From Frankiaceae bacterium (lineage in GTDB: Bacteria; Actinomycetota; Actinomycetes; JAFAQI01), in the NCBI GenBank assembly GCA_025929315.1, contig JAICMI010000008.1, forward strand, positions 1-37,569: 37,569 bases of DNA, given 5' to 3'. This document shows positions 1-8,693 of the stretch, piece by piece; positions within the stretch are counted from its first letter, which is position 1; the number at the start of each line of letters is the position of its first letter. The notes beneath the pieces were generated by a model. The model searched no databases, was not told where the DNA came from, and saw only the letters and a program-made list of their open reading frames with translations. Position numbers and translations under genes: made by a program.

Positions 1-1
1 G

Positions 2-1183
<1,182 letters not shown>

Positions 1184-1200
1184 TCAGCACTGGACACCGA

Positions 1201-1245
1201 CAGCCGGATCCGGTCCGCAAGGGCCGGGTCCGGTTGTCCGTTTTC
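1201..1245 (+). terminator. Intrinsic terminator after groEL1
   Basis: A 13-bp stem (1204-1216 with 1221-1233, two G-U pairs, no mismatches) is closed by a GCAA tetraloop of the GNRA class. Three more pairs (1201-1203 with 1234-1236) extend the stem. The run TCCGTTTTCG follows, giving a short interrupted T tract. It sits 17 bases after the groEL stop and before the unrelated CAP-protein gene, so it should end groES-groEL transcription. Confidence 0.8.
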
Positions 1246-1273
1246 GTTGGGATTCAAGCGCTTTCCGGTTCCA

Positions 1274-1289
1274 AAACTTTCCAAAGTTT
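1274..1289. promoter_or_regulatory. 16-bp palindrome upstream of CAP-domain gene, candidate operator
   Basis: AAACTTT-CC-AAAGTTT is a 7-bp perfect inverted repeat with a 2-bp centre, AT-rich in a GC-rich setting. A second CTTTCC lies 16 bp upstream at 1261-1266, matching the CTTTCC inside the palindrome. The site lies 81 bases before the preferred start of the CAP gene, where an operator would be expected. No regulator can be assigned from sequence. Confidence 0.4.
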
Positions 1290-1370
1290 CTGTGCTGGAG
1301 CGGCATCGGACTAGGCCTAACTGGTTACACCGCCATCTAGTCAGTACCGGCCATGCCCTCCGGAGACTCG

Positions 1371-2225
1371 ATGAGCCGCCCAGCATCATCTGCCCGTCTC
1401 GTTCTCGTCAGCGCAGTCACCGCACTGCTCGCCGCCGTCGCGTTGCTCACGACGGTGGGCGCCCAGGCAGCGCCGTCGTACGACGTCTCCTCATACGCCG
1501 CTCGCCTGCTGGACCTTGTGAACATGGCCCGGGCGCAGTACGGCCTGCAGCCGCTGGTGCAGACCCCCGGGACGACTGCCGTGGCCGCGGGGTGGACGCA
1601 GCACCTGGTGGACGACCGGGCGTTGTCCCACAACGGCCAGCTCGGGCGCCAGCTGTCGTCGCACGGCAGCAGCGCGTGGCGCACCTACGGCGAGAACGTC
1701 GGCATGGGCTCCGCCGACGATCCGGACGGACTGTTCACGGCCTACTGGAACTCTCCCGAGCACCGAGCGAACATCTTGAACGGCGAGTACCGCTACGTCG
1801 GAGTCGCCGTTCTGTTCACCGGCTCGCGGTCCTGGAACACGTTCGATTTCGTCGATGTCTACGGCAAGGCGCAGCCAGTGCGCCACGCCGGCCGTCGCCA
1901 GGTGCAGCGATCCGCCCAGACGGTCTCGTCGACTCCGCAGGTGGAGCGCCGCCCGGTTGTCGTCACACCGTCGAAGCCGGCGCGACCCCTCGTCGTACAC
2001 GTCAAGGGGTTGCACCGACGGGCGCACCTCCAGCCCGCTGTCCAGCACCCGTTCGTCGGCATCCCGGCCGCGGCCACGCCGACGGTTGCCTCCGGGCAGC
2101 TCGTTGCCGACGCTCAACGGTCGACTGACGGACGGACACAACTGGTCGCTCTGGCGCTCGCGGTCCTCGCGCTGATGTTCGCCGCGCGCCGCTGGATGCT
2201 GACGGCGTTCTGCCGCAACGCGTGA
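1371..2225 (+). CDS. Secreted CAP (SCP/PR-1) domain protein with C-terminal membrane anchor
   Basis: Exported protein of the CAP superfamily; the bacterial members are extracytoplasmic and their biochemical role is mostly unknown. The ATG at 1371 is preferred because GGAG sits 5 bases upstream. An in-frame ATG at 1353 would add six residues without a better ribosome site. An N-terminal hydrophobic run (LVLVSAVTALLAAVALLTTV) ends in an AQA-A type cleavage site. The CAP domain spans about residues 40-170, with LLDLVNMARAQYGL, LSHNGQL, TYGENVG and SPEHRANIL carrying the conserved His/Glu pocket residues. A basic, Pro/Val-rich linker follows. A final hydrophobic segment near residues 258-277 ends in RRW, suggesting the mature protein stays anchored in the membrane. 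It sits alone between groEL1's terminator and a gene with its own promoter. Confidence 0.88.
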   Translation: MSRPASSARLVLVSAVTALLAAVALLTTVGAQAAPSYDVSSYAARLLDLVNMARAQYGLQPLVQTPGTTAVAAGWTQHLVDDRALSHNGQLGRQLSSHGSSAWRTYGENVGMGSADDPDGLFTAYWNSPEHRANILNGEYRYVGVAVLFTGSRSWNTFDFVDVYGKAQPVRHAGRRQVQRSAQTVSSTPQVERRPVVVTPSKPARPLVVHVKGLHRRAHLQPAVQHPFVGIPAAATPTVASGQLVADAQRSTDGRTQLVALALAVLALMFAARRWMLTAFCRNA

Positions 2226-2245
2226 CCCGGAGCCTTCCGGCTGGC

Positions 2246-2251
2246 TAGTCT
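2246..2251 (+). promoter_or_regulatory. -10 box TAGTCT for a leaderless mRNA
   Basis: TAGTCT is followed 8 bases later by the GTG start at 2260, so transcription would begin at or within a base or two of the start codon. There is no Shine-Dalgarno sequence. The same arrangement recurs before choD, guaA, marR, sucC, purN, pcrA and DUF5319 in this window. Confidence 0.5.
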
Positions 2252-2259
2252 CCGCCCAC

Positions 2260-3168
2260 GTGGACGGCGATCTGGCCTCATTGCTCGCCGCGGGCGAACG
2301 CGCCGTCTTTCATGGCCCGCCGGCCGCGGCCGTTCCCGACTTGGAGAGCGCCGTCGTCATGGCCCAGCGCGAGGGTCGTCATGCCGAGGTGACGGCCGCC
2401 GTCTGGCTGCTGGGGGTGGCCCTGTCCGCGTCCGGCCGGTACGGCGGGGCACTGCGGGTGCTCGCGCCGCTGCTGGACACCGCCGCTCAAACGTCGCCGG
2501 AGACCCGGCTGTTCGCCTCGTTGGCCGCGGCGACCGCGGCGAGCGTTCATCGCGGGCTGGGTCGGCACGAGCGTGCGCGCGAGCTCGACGAGGCAGGCCT
2601 TGCCGCCGCCGTCGGTATGAATGAGGCCGTCTTCGACACGACCCTCGGGCTTGCGATCGACGCGGTTGGTCTGGGCGACCTCGACGGGGCTCGCCAGCGG
2701 CTCGGCGAAGCCGAAGCCCTGGTCGCGGATCACGACGAGGAGTGGTGGCGCCAGCGAGTGCGCTTCGACTGGACGCGTGCGGAGGTCGCGCTACTGGCCG
2801 AAGACCCCGACGAGGCGCTCATCGCGGCGACCGCCAGCGTCGAGCGGGCGGAGTCGGCACGCGCGCCGCGGCACGTCGCCAAGGGACTGCTCTTCCAGGG
2901 TGTCGCCGAAGTCCAGGCCGGCGCCCCGGATCCGGCGGGCACGCTGCGTCGTGCCGCCACGCTGGCGGAGGGTCTGGTCGCATTGCCGGTCGCGTGGCAG
3001 GCCCGCGCGCTGCTCGGGGCTCTGCTTGTGGGTGCGGCCGGCGACGAGGGCAGCCGGAGCCTGGCCGCAGCGCGTTCGGCTGTCCTCACGATGGCCGCGG
3101 ACCTGACCGCCGAGATGCGCGAGGAGTGGCTGGCGCAGCCCAACGTCAGCGCGCTGCTCGAAGGCTGA
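2260..3168 (+). CDS. TPR-like alpha-helical repeat protein, function unknown
   Basis: A 302-aa soluble, Ala/Leu/Glu-rich protein without signal peptide or membrane segments. The spacing of helices (AAVPDLESAVVMAQREG, ALRVLAPLLDTAAQTSP, ARQRLGEAEALVADHDEEW, ALIAATASVERAESA, LRRAATLAEGLVALPV) fits tetratricopeptide-like antiparallel helix pairs that bind partner proteins. The start is the GTG at 2260, 8 bases after a TAGTCT -10 box. In M. tuberculosis an uncharacterised protein, Rv3415c, lies between groEL1 and guaB2; positional equivalence is possible but I cannot show homology. No enzymatic motif is visible. A scaffolding role is inference. Confidence 0.75.
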   Translation: MDGDLASLLAAGERAVFHGPPAAAVPDLESAVVMAQREGRHAEVTAAVWLLGVALSASGRYGGALRVLAPLLDTAAQTSPETRLFASLAAATAASVHRGLGRHERARELDEAGLAAAVGMNEAVFDTTLGLAIDAVGLGDLDGARQRLGEAEALVADHDEEWWRQRVRFDWTRAEVALLAEDPDEALIAATASVERAESARAPRHVAKGLLFQGVAEVQAGAPDPAGTLRRAATLAEGLVALPVAWQARALLGALLVGAAGDEGSRSLAAARSAVLTMAADLTAEMREEWLAQPNVSALLEG

Positions 3169-3272
3169 CGCCCGTTTAGTGCCCTAACCGCGGCGCTAGT
3201 CCTGCACTCCTCGGAGAGTGATGTTCGGGGAAACGGCACTGCGGCCGCCGGCGTCGTACCCACACTTCGGCA

Positions 3273-4301
3273 GTGACCATCGGGCCCTCGCTTGCGCCGC
3301 GGCCGTCGACCCGGGCAGCAGGGTCGACGCTGAACGCCGTGGTGCCCCTGCTCGCCGACCAGGGACGGGCTGCGCTACCGGAGGTCCTGCAGTCGATGTT
3401 GGCCGCAGTTGGCGCTGACCACGTGCTGCTGCGTGCCTCCGACGCCACCACGGTGCTGGCACAAGCACGCACGGCCCGTCCCCCGCGTCGGGCTCGCGGT
3501 AGCACGCCGTGGGTGCTCGACATCCCGGTCCGCTGCACCGGAGACCTGTACGGCGTCCTCAGGGTGACTGCTCCCCGGCCGTTCAACGACGGTGACGCCA
3601 CGCTGCTCGCGGCTGTCGCCGACGCGCTCGCCCTGCTGCTCGCGGCGGATGATGCGCCGCACGCCTGGGCCGCGGGACGAGCCGTGCTCGACGAAGAGGC
3701 CGAGCGGGCGCAGGTGGCCGCGACTCTTCTGGACGGGATGGGCGAGGCGCTCGTCAGCGTTCGCTATGCCGCCGAGCTGGTCGAGGCAGGGCGGGCGGCG
3801 CCGGCCGCTCTGGAGGAGCCCGTTCGAGCCGCCCTCGCCGTGCTGCGGCAGGCTCACCGCGGCCTGCGCGCGCACGCGCTGGAGGCCGGCCTTCGAGCTG
3901 CCCTGCACGAGCTTGCCGAGCATTGGGCGGGCGACCGCCTGGATGACGGTATGTCCGAGTTGCGGTTGTCCGTCCACGCTGAGGACCCCCGGCTCGACGC
4001 GCTCGCGCCTCCGGTAGCCGTCACGGTCCAGCGCGTCGCGGAAGCGGCCCTTCGTGGGGCCTCAGGTCAGGCGGTGATCCGGGCATTCTGCACGGACCAA
4101 GTGGTGAAGTTGGCCGTCGAATCTGCCGAGATTGCCTATGACGCCAGCGAGCTGAACCGCTGGGCGCGTCGGGTGCTTGCTCTCGGCGGCGACCTGCGGG
4201 TGCGGCCCGACGGTGTCGAGCTCAGCCTCCCGGCCGAGCTCCGGCCCGAAGGTTCGACCCCGCAGCGCGAAGGACACCATGACGACGGTACTGATCTGTG
4301 A
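3273..4301 (+). CDS. GAF-like sensor with degenerate histidine-kinase core (pseudokinase candidate)
   Basis: A 342-aa cytoplasmic protein. Residues about 20-125 resemble a GAF fold (VGADHVLLRASD, VLDIPVRCTGDLYGVLRV, FNDGDATLLAAVADALALLL). Residues 141-170 align with the NarL-type histidine-kinase H-box, normally ELHDGLGQAL; here it reads TLLDGMGEAL, so the phospho-accepting His is Leu153. The C-terminal region (about 210-325) looks like a decayed ATPase domain: the N-box position (AEAALRGASG) has no Asn, though a short glycine run (ALGGDLRV) persists. GTG 3273 is used because an in-frame stop at 3219-3221 precedes it and no better start intervenes. The 3' end overlaps the response regulator by 23 bases, implying translational coupling. 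It probably works by binding rather than phosphotransfer (inference). It could also be a divergent family I do not know. Confidence 0.7.
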   Translation: MTIGPSLAPRPSTRAAGSTLNAVVPLLADQGRAALPEVLQSMLAAVGADHVLLRASDATTVLAQARTARPPRRARGSTPWVLDIPVRCTGDLYGVLRVTAPRPFNDGDATLLAAVADALALLLAADDAPHAWAAGRAVLDEEAERAQVAATLLDGMGEALVSVRYAAELVEAGRAAPAALEEPVRAALAVLRQAHRGLRAHALEAGLRAALHELAEHWAGDRLDDGMSELRLSVHAEDPRLDALAPPVAVTVQRVAEAALRGASGQAVIRAFCTDQVVKLAVESAEIAYDASELNRWARRVLALGGDLRVRPDGVELSLPAELRPEGSTPQREGHHDDGTDL

Positions 4302-4890
4302 TGATCACCGACTTGTCCGTGAGGGCCTGAGCCGGTCCGTTCAGGCTGTCCCAGGTGTCGACCGTGTCGACACGTGCGCGAGCGGCGAGGAAGTTCTCGC
4401 GCGTTGGCCGATGGAACGGCATGACCTGGTCCTCATGGACGTGCAGATGCCTGGTCTCGGTGGCGTCGAGGCGGTTCGCCGCCTCGTTCACGCGCACCCG
4501 ACCGCCAACGTCGTCATGCTGACCGGCGCGGCCGACCGCGAAGCGGTTGCCATGGCGATCTCCGGTGGCGCCCGCGGCTTCCTGCACAAGGACGTCTCCC
4601 GCGAGGAGCTGTGCGCGGCTGTGGCCAACGCCCTTGCCGCGGCCGAGCTGATGGGCATGGGCCTCGACCGTGAGGTGCCGGCTCAGTCGAGCGGTCCCGA
4701 CCTCACCGAGCGTGAGATGCAGGTGCTTCGCGGCATGGCCGCCGGCAAGAGCAACGCGCAGATCGGTCGCGAGCTCTACTTGTCCGAGGACACGATCAAG
4801 ACGCACGCTCGCCGTTTGTTCCGCAAGATGCGGGTCAACGACCGCGCACAAGCCGTAGCGAGCGGCTTCCGCCTAGGCCTCGTCCGCTAG
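4279..4890 (+). CDS. bldM: BldM-like response regulator (REC-LuxR)
   Basis: A 203-aa DNA-binding response regulator of the FixJ/NarL class. The receiver domain covers residues 1-120 with acidic pair D8-D9, phospho-acceptor D54 (LVLMDVQMPGLGG), T82 and K104, so the canonical pocket is intact. The LuxR helix-turn-helix spans about 140-195 (LTEREMQVLRGMAAGKSN, IGRELYLSEDTIKTHARRL). From memory, the closest family is Streptomyces BldM, sharing the LVLMDV(Q/R)MPGLGGVE, G(F/Y)LHKD and terminal GF.LGLVR signatures. BldM controls aerial development there and lies near guaB, as here. The ATG at 4279 lies inside the upstream sensor-like gene. Orthology is likely; a developmental role in this organism is inference. 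Confidence 0.87.
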   Translation: MTTVLICDDHRLVREGLSRSVQAVPGVDRVDTCASGEEVLARWPMERHDLVLMDVQMPGLGGVEAVRRLVHAHPTANVVMLTGAADREAVAMAISGGARGFLHKDVSREELCAAVANALAAAELMGMGLDREVPAQSSGPDLTEREMQVLRGMAAGKSNAQIGRELYLSEDTIKTHARRLFRKMRVNDRAQAVASGFRLGLVR

Positions 4891-4977
4891 GGTCGCGTTT
4901 CCTTCGCTGATCTTCGCGACGTTTCTTCGTACGACGGCGTGTTGCCCCTTTTGAAGCGCGACGAGGCGAAAACACTT

Positions 4978-5048
4978 CACTTCGGATAGCGGAGGACCAC
5001 TTTCAGGCGCTCCGAGACCCGATTTTTGGTTCCCTGGTATCCGAAGTG
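4978..5048. repeat. Long-range 11-bp inverted repeat in the bldM/DUF5319 gap
   Basis: CACTTCGGATA (4978-4988) is perfectly complementary to TATCCGAAGTG (5038-5048), enclosing 49 bases. A nested 5-bp hairpin, CGGAG (4990-4994) with CTCCG (5010-5014), lies inside. This could fold as a branched RNA element on either strand. The gap lies between converging genes, so it may serve as a bidirectional 3' end. There is no clear T tract, so a simple intrinsic terminator is not proven. The rest of the 176-base gap shows nothing I recognise. Confidence 0.4.
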
Positions 5049-5066
5049 GGAGGAGTGGAACGCCGG

Positions 5067-5438
5067 TTAGTCCTCGTCGGCGGTCAGGACTCCGTCGGCG
5101 AAGCCGCGGGCGTAGTCCCAGCTGACGTAGTCGGCAGGGTCGGGGTTGAACGCCGGCTCGTGCACGTGCGGTTGTCCGCTGTCGAGCAGGCCGCGCAGGT
5201 TGGCACGTAGCAGGTCCCACGCGAAGAAGTGCGGTTCACCGCAGTCCTGGCAGTCGACGACCAGTCCGCGCGTTCCGCGTGGCTCGAGCAGCGCCTGGAA
5301 GACCTCGAGGTCCTCGAGGTCGGCGAGCACGTCCTCGCGCTCGTCCGACGTCAAGGGCAGAGCATCCTCGTCGTCGAGGTCGTGCGCCGGGTCGGTGGGG
5401 TCTCCGGCAAACGGGTCCAGCGGTGAGTCGTCACGCAC
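5067..5438 (-). CDS. DUF5319 family protein (Rv3412-like)
   Basis: A 123-aa acidic soluble protein of the actinobacterial DUF5319 family, whose genes sit divergent to guaB. The N-terminus is Asp/Glu-rich (DPFAGDPTDPAHDLDDEDA). The central part carries a CxxC pair followed by His (DCQDCGEPHFFAWDLLRANL), suggesting metal binding or redox sensitivity, and an aromatic C-terminal part (YVSWDYARGFADGV). The GTG at 5438 is chosen because TAGCGT (5450-5445 on this strand) lies 6 bases upstream, a typical leaderless arrangement. The biochemical function is unknown. Conservation next to guaB suggests, but does not prove, a link to purine metabolism or its regulation. Confidence 0.85.
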   Translation of the reverse strand: MRDDSPLDPFAGDPTDPAHDLDDEDALPLTSDEREDVLADLEDLEVFQALLEPRGTRGLVVDCQDCGEPHFFAWDLLRANLRGLLDSGQPHVHEPAFNPDPADYVSWDYARGFADGVLTADED

Positions 5439-5444
5439 GCGACA

Positions 5445-6989
<1,545 letters not shown>

Positions 6990-6992
6990 GCG

Positions 6993-8138
6993 ATGCGCGA
7001 CACGGTCGACATCGGTATGGGCCGTGCTGCCCGCCGTGGTTATCACCTGTCCGAGATCGGCATCGTGCCGTCTCGTCGTACCCGTGACATCGACGTCGTC
7101 TCGATGTCGTGGCAGATCGACGCCTATCGCTTCGACCTTCCGCTCGTCACCACGCCCTCGGACGCGACGATGTCCCCCGCCACTGTTGCCGAGGTCGGTC
7201 GGCTCGGTGGTCTCGGAGTGCTCGACGCCGAAGGACTGTGGACCCGCTACGACGACCCGTCCGCGATCCTTGCTGAGCTTGCCGAGATCGACGTCGACAA
7301 CGACCCGGACGCCTCCATCGCCACCAAGACGTTGCAACGGGTCTACGCGCAACCGGTTCGCGACGAGCTCGTCGCGCAGCGGGTCAAGGAGCTCCGTGAC
7401 ACGGGCACTGTGGTGGCAGTTCGTGTGTCGCCACAGCACACGTTGCGCCTCGCCCCCGGCATCTTGTCCGCCGGTGTCGACCTGCTCGTCATCCAAGGCA
7501 CGATCGTGTCGGCGGAGCATGTCAGCGCGTCGGCCGCCGAGCCGCCGCTCAACCTCAAGACGTTCATCGCCGACCTCGACGTGCCCGTCGTCGTCGGCGG
7601 CTGCACCAACTACCAGACCGCGCTGCACTTGATGCGCACCGGTGCGGCCGGTGTCATCGTTGGCTCCGCGGCGGATGAATGGTCGACAACCGAACGCGTG
7701 CTCGGCATCGGGGTGCCGATGGCCACGGCGATCGTCGACGCGGCCGCAGCGCGGCGTGACTACCTCGACGAGACGGGCGGCCGTTACGTCCATGTCATCG
7801 CCGCCGGTGACATGGAGACCAGTGGCGACATCGCCAAGGCTCTTGCTTGTGGCGCCGACGCCGTGATGCTCGGCGAACCGCTCGCCATGGCCGGAGAGGC
7901 GCCGGCCAAGGGCGCGTGGTGGCACGCCGCCGCGTCACACCCGAAGCTGCCGCGCGGCCGGTTCGCACATCCGGACGACCTGTGGCCGCTCGGCACGCTC
8001 GACGAGGTGCTGCGTGGTCCGTCGACGACACCGGAGGGCTACCTCAACCTCTTCGGCGGGCTCAAGCGGACCATTGCCAAGGCCGGCTACTCCGACATCA
8101 AGGAGTTCCAGAAGGTCGGCCTCATCGTCACGGCGTGA
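6993..8138 (+). CDS. guaB3: GuaB3 family IMP dehydrogenase-related protein
   Basis: A 381-aa TIM-barrel relative of IMPDH lacking CBS domains, found directly after guaB in actinobacteria. It begins with the family signature MGRAARRGYHLSEIGIVPSR and keeps barrel motifs VIQGTIVSAEH, NLKTFIADLDVPVVVGGC, GAAGVIVG and the phosphate-binding GDMETSGDIAKALACGADAVMLG. The segment equivalent to the IMPDH catalytic loop reads GSAADEWSTTERVLG, without the nucleophilic Cys, and no Arg-Tyr flap is evident. From memory, mycobacterial GuaB3 also lacks this Cys. Some cyanobacterial GuaB3 proteins have been reported as GMP reductases; whether that applies here is unknown. It sits 3 bases after guaB and overlaps the next gene by 4 bases. 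Confidence 0.93.
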   Translation: MRDTVDIGMGRAARRGYHLSEIGIVPSRRTRDIDVVSMSWQIDAYRFDLPLVTTPSDATMSPATVAEVGRLGGLGVLDAEGLWTRYDDPSAILAELAEIDVDNDPDASIATKTLQRVYAQPVRDELVAQRVKELRDTGTVVAVRVSPQHTLRLAPGILSAGVDLLVIQGTIVSAEHVSASAAEPPLNLKTFIADLDVPVVVGGCTNYQTALHLMRTGAAGVIVGSAADEWSTTERVLGIGVPMATAIVDAAAARRDYLDETGGRYVHVIAAGDMETSGDIAKALACGADAVMLGEPLAMAGEAPAKGAWWHAAASHPKLPRGRFAHPDDLWPLGTLDEVLRGPSTTPEGYLNLFGGLKRTIAKAGYSDIKEFQKVGLIVTA

Positions 8139-8656
8139 ACGACCCGGCAGCCGCCGCGCGTCGACGCCGCCAAAGCGCTGCTCGTCACTGGCAGCCAGAG
8201 CACGTTGACCTGCTCCTCGTCGTGGAGGCGCCTCCGAGTGCGCTCGACCGCTACTTCTACTTCGAGGATGTCGCGACTCACGACTCACTGTTCCGGCACG
8301 TCGCCGAGGTGGTTGTCGGCGAACGACCGACGCGCGACAAGACGCGCTACCTGGTCGCGCTCCGCGAGCGCGGCGTGTTCCTCATCGACCTCTCGGTCGA
8401 CCCGTTCAACGACCGTCGTGAGGCGATCCCGCGGTGTGTGCCCAACCTCGTCCGACGTATCCGGCAACTGCAACCCGACCAGATCGTCCTGATCGGCGCT
8501 GCGGTCTTCGACGCGGCGTACGACGTCCTTGTTGAGGAGAGGTTGCCGGTGGTCGACCTGCGCCTGCCTTATCCGGGCTCTGGCCAGCAGCGACGGTTTC
8601 TGGACTTGTTCCGGCCGTTCTACGAGACGCTCACCCTCCCCTGGGACGGGGTCTGA
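8135..8656 (+). CDS. Uncharacterised protein, possible uracil-DNA-glycosylase-like fold
   Basis: A 173-aa soluble protein started at the GTG within GTGA, overlapping the guaB3 stop by 4 bases, so it is translationally coupled. Longer upstream starts in this frame would run through guaB3 and are rejected. The N-terminus is strongly basic (ARRRRQSAARHW). Then LLLVVEAPPSALDRYFYFED recalls the early EAP(P/G) loop of UDG-superfamily proteins. LQPDQIVLIGAAVFDAAYDVL recalls the central strand, and LPYPGSGQQRRF sits where the C-terminal His/Pro-Ser DNA loop would be. These resemblances are by eye and weak: no catalytic Asp or Asn is certain. The gene lies between purine genes and choD, and its function is unknown. 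Confidence 0.65.
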   Translation: MNDPAAAARRRRQSAARHWQPEHVDLLLVVEAPPSALDRYFYFEDVATHDSLFRHVAEVVVGERPTRDKTRYLVALRERGVFLIDLSVDPFNDRREAIPRCVPNLVRRIRQLQPDQIVLIGAAVFDAAYDVLVEERLPVVDLRLPYPGSGQQRRFLDLFRPFYETLTLPWDGV

Positions 8657-8681
8657 CGTCCGCACCGAGCGCGAGTTCGCC

Positions 8682-8687
8682 TAATCT
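8682..8687 (+). promoter_or_regulatory. -10 box TAATCT for leaderless choD mRNA
   Basis: TAATCT ends 6 bases before the ATG at 8694. No Shine-Dalgarno sequence lies between them, so the start codon is predicted to be at the 5' end of the transcript. Confidence 0.55.
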
Positions 8688-8693
8688 CGGCGC

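Noticed and set aside
1234-1352. Cyclic di-AMP (ydaO-type) riboswitch before the CAP gene
   Set aside because: Actinobacterial cell-wall genes often carry one, but the region is too short and lacks the conserved core; it holds a terminator and a palindrome instead.
4892-4920. Hairpin GTCGCG...CGCGAC right after bldM as a terminator
   Set aside because: Only 6 bp of stem with a loop of 17 bases and an interrupted T run; not convincing.
7847-8134. Upstream extension of the UDG-like gene into guaB3
   Set aside because: It would overlap guaB3 by nearly 300 bases with an Arg-rich shadow sequence; the GTG in GTGA is a standard coupled start.
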